A DNA stretch of 64,000 nt from Pithys albifrons albifrons (taxonomy: Eukaryota > Chordata > Aves > Passeriformes > Thamnophilidae). The notes under the pieces were generated by a model, which was not told the DNA's origin, searched no databases, and saw only the letters and a program-made list of their open reading frames with translations. The stretch lies in NCBI RefSeq assembly GCF_047495875.1, contig NC_092461.1, positions 61,802,299 to 61,866,298 of the forward strand, read 5' to 3'. Below, in pieces: positions 62,784-64,000 of this stretch. The stretch's first letter is position 1. Every line of letters begins with the position of its first letter. The position numbers were made by a program, and so were the translations under genes.

Positions 62784-63553
62784 TGTGTTGTAGTTTGGAA
62801 TTATTAAGTAAATTCTCTCCCCTGACACTAACTGCCCATGCCATTAGTTAACAAAAAGAGGTAGTTAACTGCTACCATCTTCTTATGGATCGGTTGGGTG
62901 GGGGCAGGTTGTCTCTTTTGTTTTTGGGGACATTTTTTGACTTCTAGCTCGGCTGAACAGGGAGCGGGGTGTGTGCTGCTGAGGAGGGAAGCCGTTTTTT
63001 CTCCTGCTCCTCGTTGCTGCTGGCTGCTGCTGCTGCTTCTTGGGGAGCCGTTTCTTTTCTCCTTGCCACAGCTGTTCTCCTGGTTCCTGCATCTGGGGTC
63101 CTGGCCTCTGCTCCAGTCTCACCTCTACTTGCAGCATCATGGCCTGCCCGCCCCAGCTGGGGCAGCGCCCTGGGAGAGAGAACTTGCAGCTGCTTTTCCA
63201 GGACATGCAGTGGTTCGTTGCTTCCAGTTTTCCTTCTTCATTTGGGACAAGAGACACAGAGAGAGAGACAGAGTTCATCTGGGAGCTCACCCTGCCACCA
63301 GCTGGGCTGTGACACTGATACTGCCTATAAGTATAACTTTTCTCCAGGAGGAAACCTGCTGGTTTTGGGGGGTTTTGTTGTTTTTTTTTTCACTTGTGGT
63401 GTTGGGGAAGCGGTTTGCTCTGGTCTGTTTACATATACATATATAGCAGTTAAGAACAGTTATCCTTCTTGTATCCATTGTCTGATTAAAGTTCCTTTTC
63501 TTAAATTTGATAAAGAGTGGTGTGATTATTGTGGAGGAGGCAAAACCAACACA
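62784..63553 (+). mobile_element. Second LTR-like segment with 7-bp inverted ends
   Basis: A 770-bp segment beginning TGTGTTG and ending CAACACA, a perfect 7-bp terminal inverted repeat of the TG...CA type. It has LTR organisation in plus orientation: a GC-richer CTG-rich part (63012-63040), TATAAGTATAAC at 63326-63337, and ATTAAA at 63485-63490 followed by a T-rich and GT-rich stretch. No retroviral coding region adjoins it. The ORFs inside (up to 201 codons, 62898-63574) overlap in different frames and are incidental. It abuts the minus-strand LTR directly at 62783/62784. I regard it as a separate solo LTR, or as an alternative U3 of a composite LTR spanning 62234-63553. Confidence 0.7.
63485..63490 (+). 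terminator. LTR polyadenylation signal ATTAAA
   Basis: ATTAAA lies 63 bases before the segment's CA end and about 150 bases after a TATA-like box, the spacing expected for an LTR R region. Confidence 0.5.
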
Positions 63554-64000
63554 CGTATTAAAATTCCTCTCTGAACACTATTTGATCTCTGTATAATACT
63601 CCTCTTTGATCTAATGACTATGTCTACTCATTTTATTTCTCCACTGCACTCCCAGCTTTATTTTCCTTGTCCTCTTCCCTGTCTTCTACTAATACACCTG
63701 AAGAATCTCTCCATCCATCACTTTTCTTCATCAGTGACTCATTTCTTCAATGAAGAAATCAAACCTGACTGATTTTTAACATTTAGTTCTCGTATTTGTC
63801 TTACAGATGTCCTTTACAGCGACCAAAAGGAACTGCAACTGCATCCATAGCTCCAGTTACCTTTTTACATTTAATTAAACTCTCAGACCTTCTCTCATCT
63901 CCACCTCTGTGTTCATTCTGCACTAGATATAACCATAGCATTGATCTTTCCCTCTTTTATGTAGGCAGATGTTTTTCTACCCCATTTTTGTCTATTGCAA
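63554..64000. other. Unique AT-rich sequence to the right edge
   Basis: No gene or repeat recognised. The first five bases, CGTAT, nearly repeat the CATAT just left of the LTR block at 62229-62233. Confidence 0.45.

Noticed and set aside
62898..63574. ORFs of 182 and 201 codons
   Set aside because: They overlap in different frames within an LTR-like segment, show Ser/Leu/Ala-rich low-information translations, and match no retroviral gene I recognise.
1..64000. CRISPR arrays, bacterial operons, phage modules, tRNA or rRNA genes
   Set aside because: The window is vertebrate nuclear DNA. No regularly spaced repeats of CRISPR type and no recognisable tRNA or rRNA sequence were seen by eye.

Overview
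This window is vertebrate nuclear DNA, almost certainly from a bird. The evidence is several CR1 LINE copies, two of them with the ATTCTATGAT-type 3' tail typical of avian and reptilian CR1, plus LTRs whose sequence I recognise as belonging to avian endogenous retroviruses. The background is AT-rich and CpG-poor, and single-stop ORFs are short, as expected for a gene-poor macrochromosomal interval. No complete protein-coding host gene is visible. I cannot name the species.

Layout. 1-946: a CR1 LINE (+) that runs off the left edge and carries the end of ORF2 with one nonsense codon. About 960-1510: a compact CpG island, the only CpG-dense stretch that is not clearly a transposon, and a candidate promoter. 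1.5-28 kb: unique AT-rich sequence with microsatellites (GATA, CTTT, TATATC) and low-complexity tracts; about 23.9-28.8 kb has essentially no open frames. 28.2 kb: a CR1 3' end. 30.4 kb: an old CR1-like remnant. 33.2-35.8 kb: two CR1 copies in minus orientation, one carrying a 17-base C run and one long and old. 39.0-39.9 kb: a second young CR1 (-), with an intact C-terminal ORF2 segment nearly identical in protein to the copy at the left edge. 40.3-41.4 kb: a solo retroviral LTR (+). 42.0-42.6 kb: the longest non-repeat ORF (202 codons, -), containing a 296-bp segment with good splice-site consensus at both ends; this is the best, still unproven, candidate for a host coding exon. 43.4-43.9 kb: a weak old CR1/L3-like remnant. 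44-62 kb: unique AT-rich sequence with two small perfect tandem duplications. 62.2-63.55 kb: two LTR-like segments abutting head-on, together flanked by a nearly matching 5-bp repeat.

The genes do not form a pathway or operon. The coding content is retroelement debris. What function there is would be regulatory (CpG island, LTR promoters, possible conserved non-coding sequence) or a stray exon of a gene extending outside the window. I found no convincing undescribed system. The points most worth testing are the candidate exon, the CpG island and the composite LTR block. Repeat family names, splice sites and conservation are judged by eye only.
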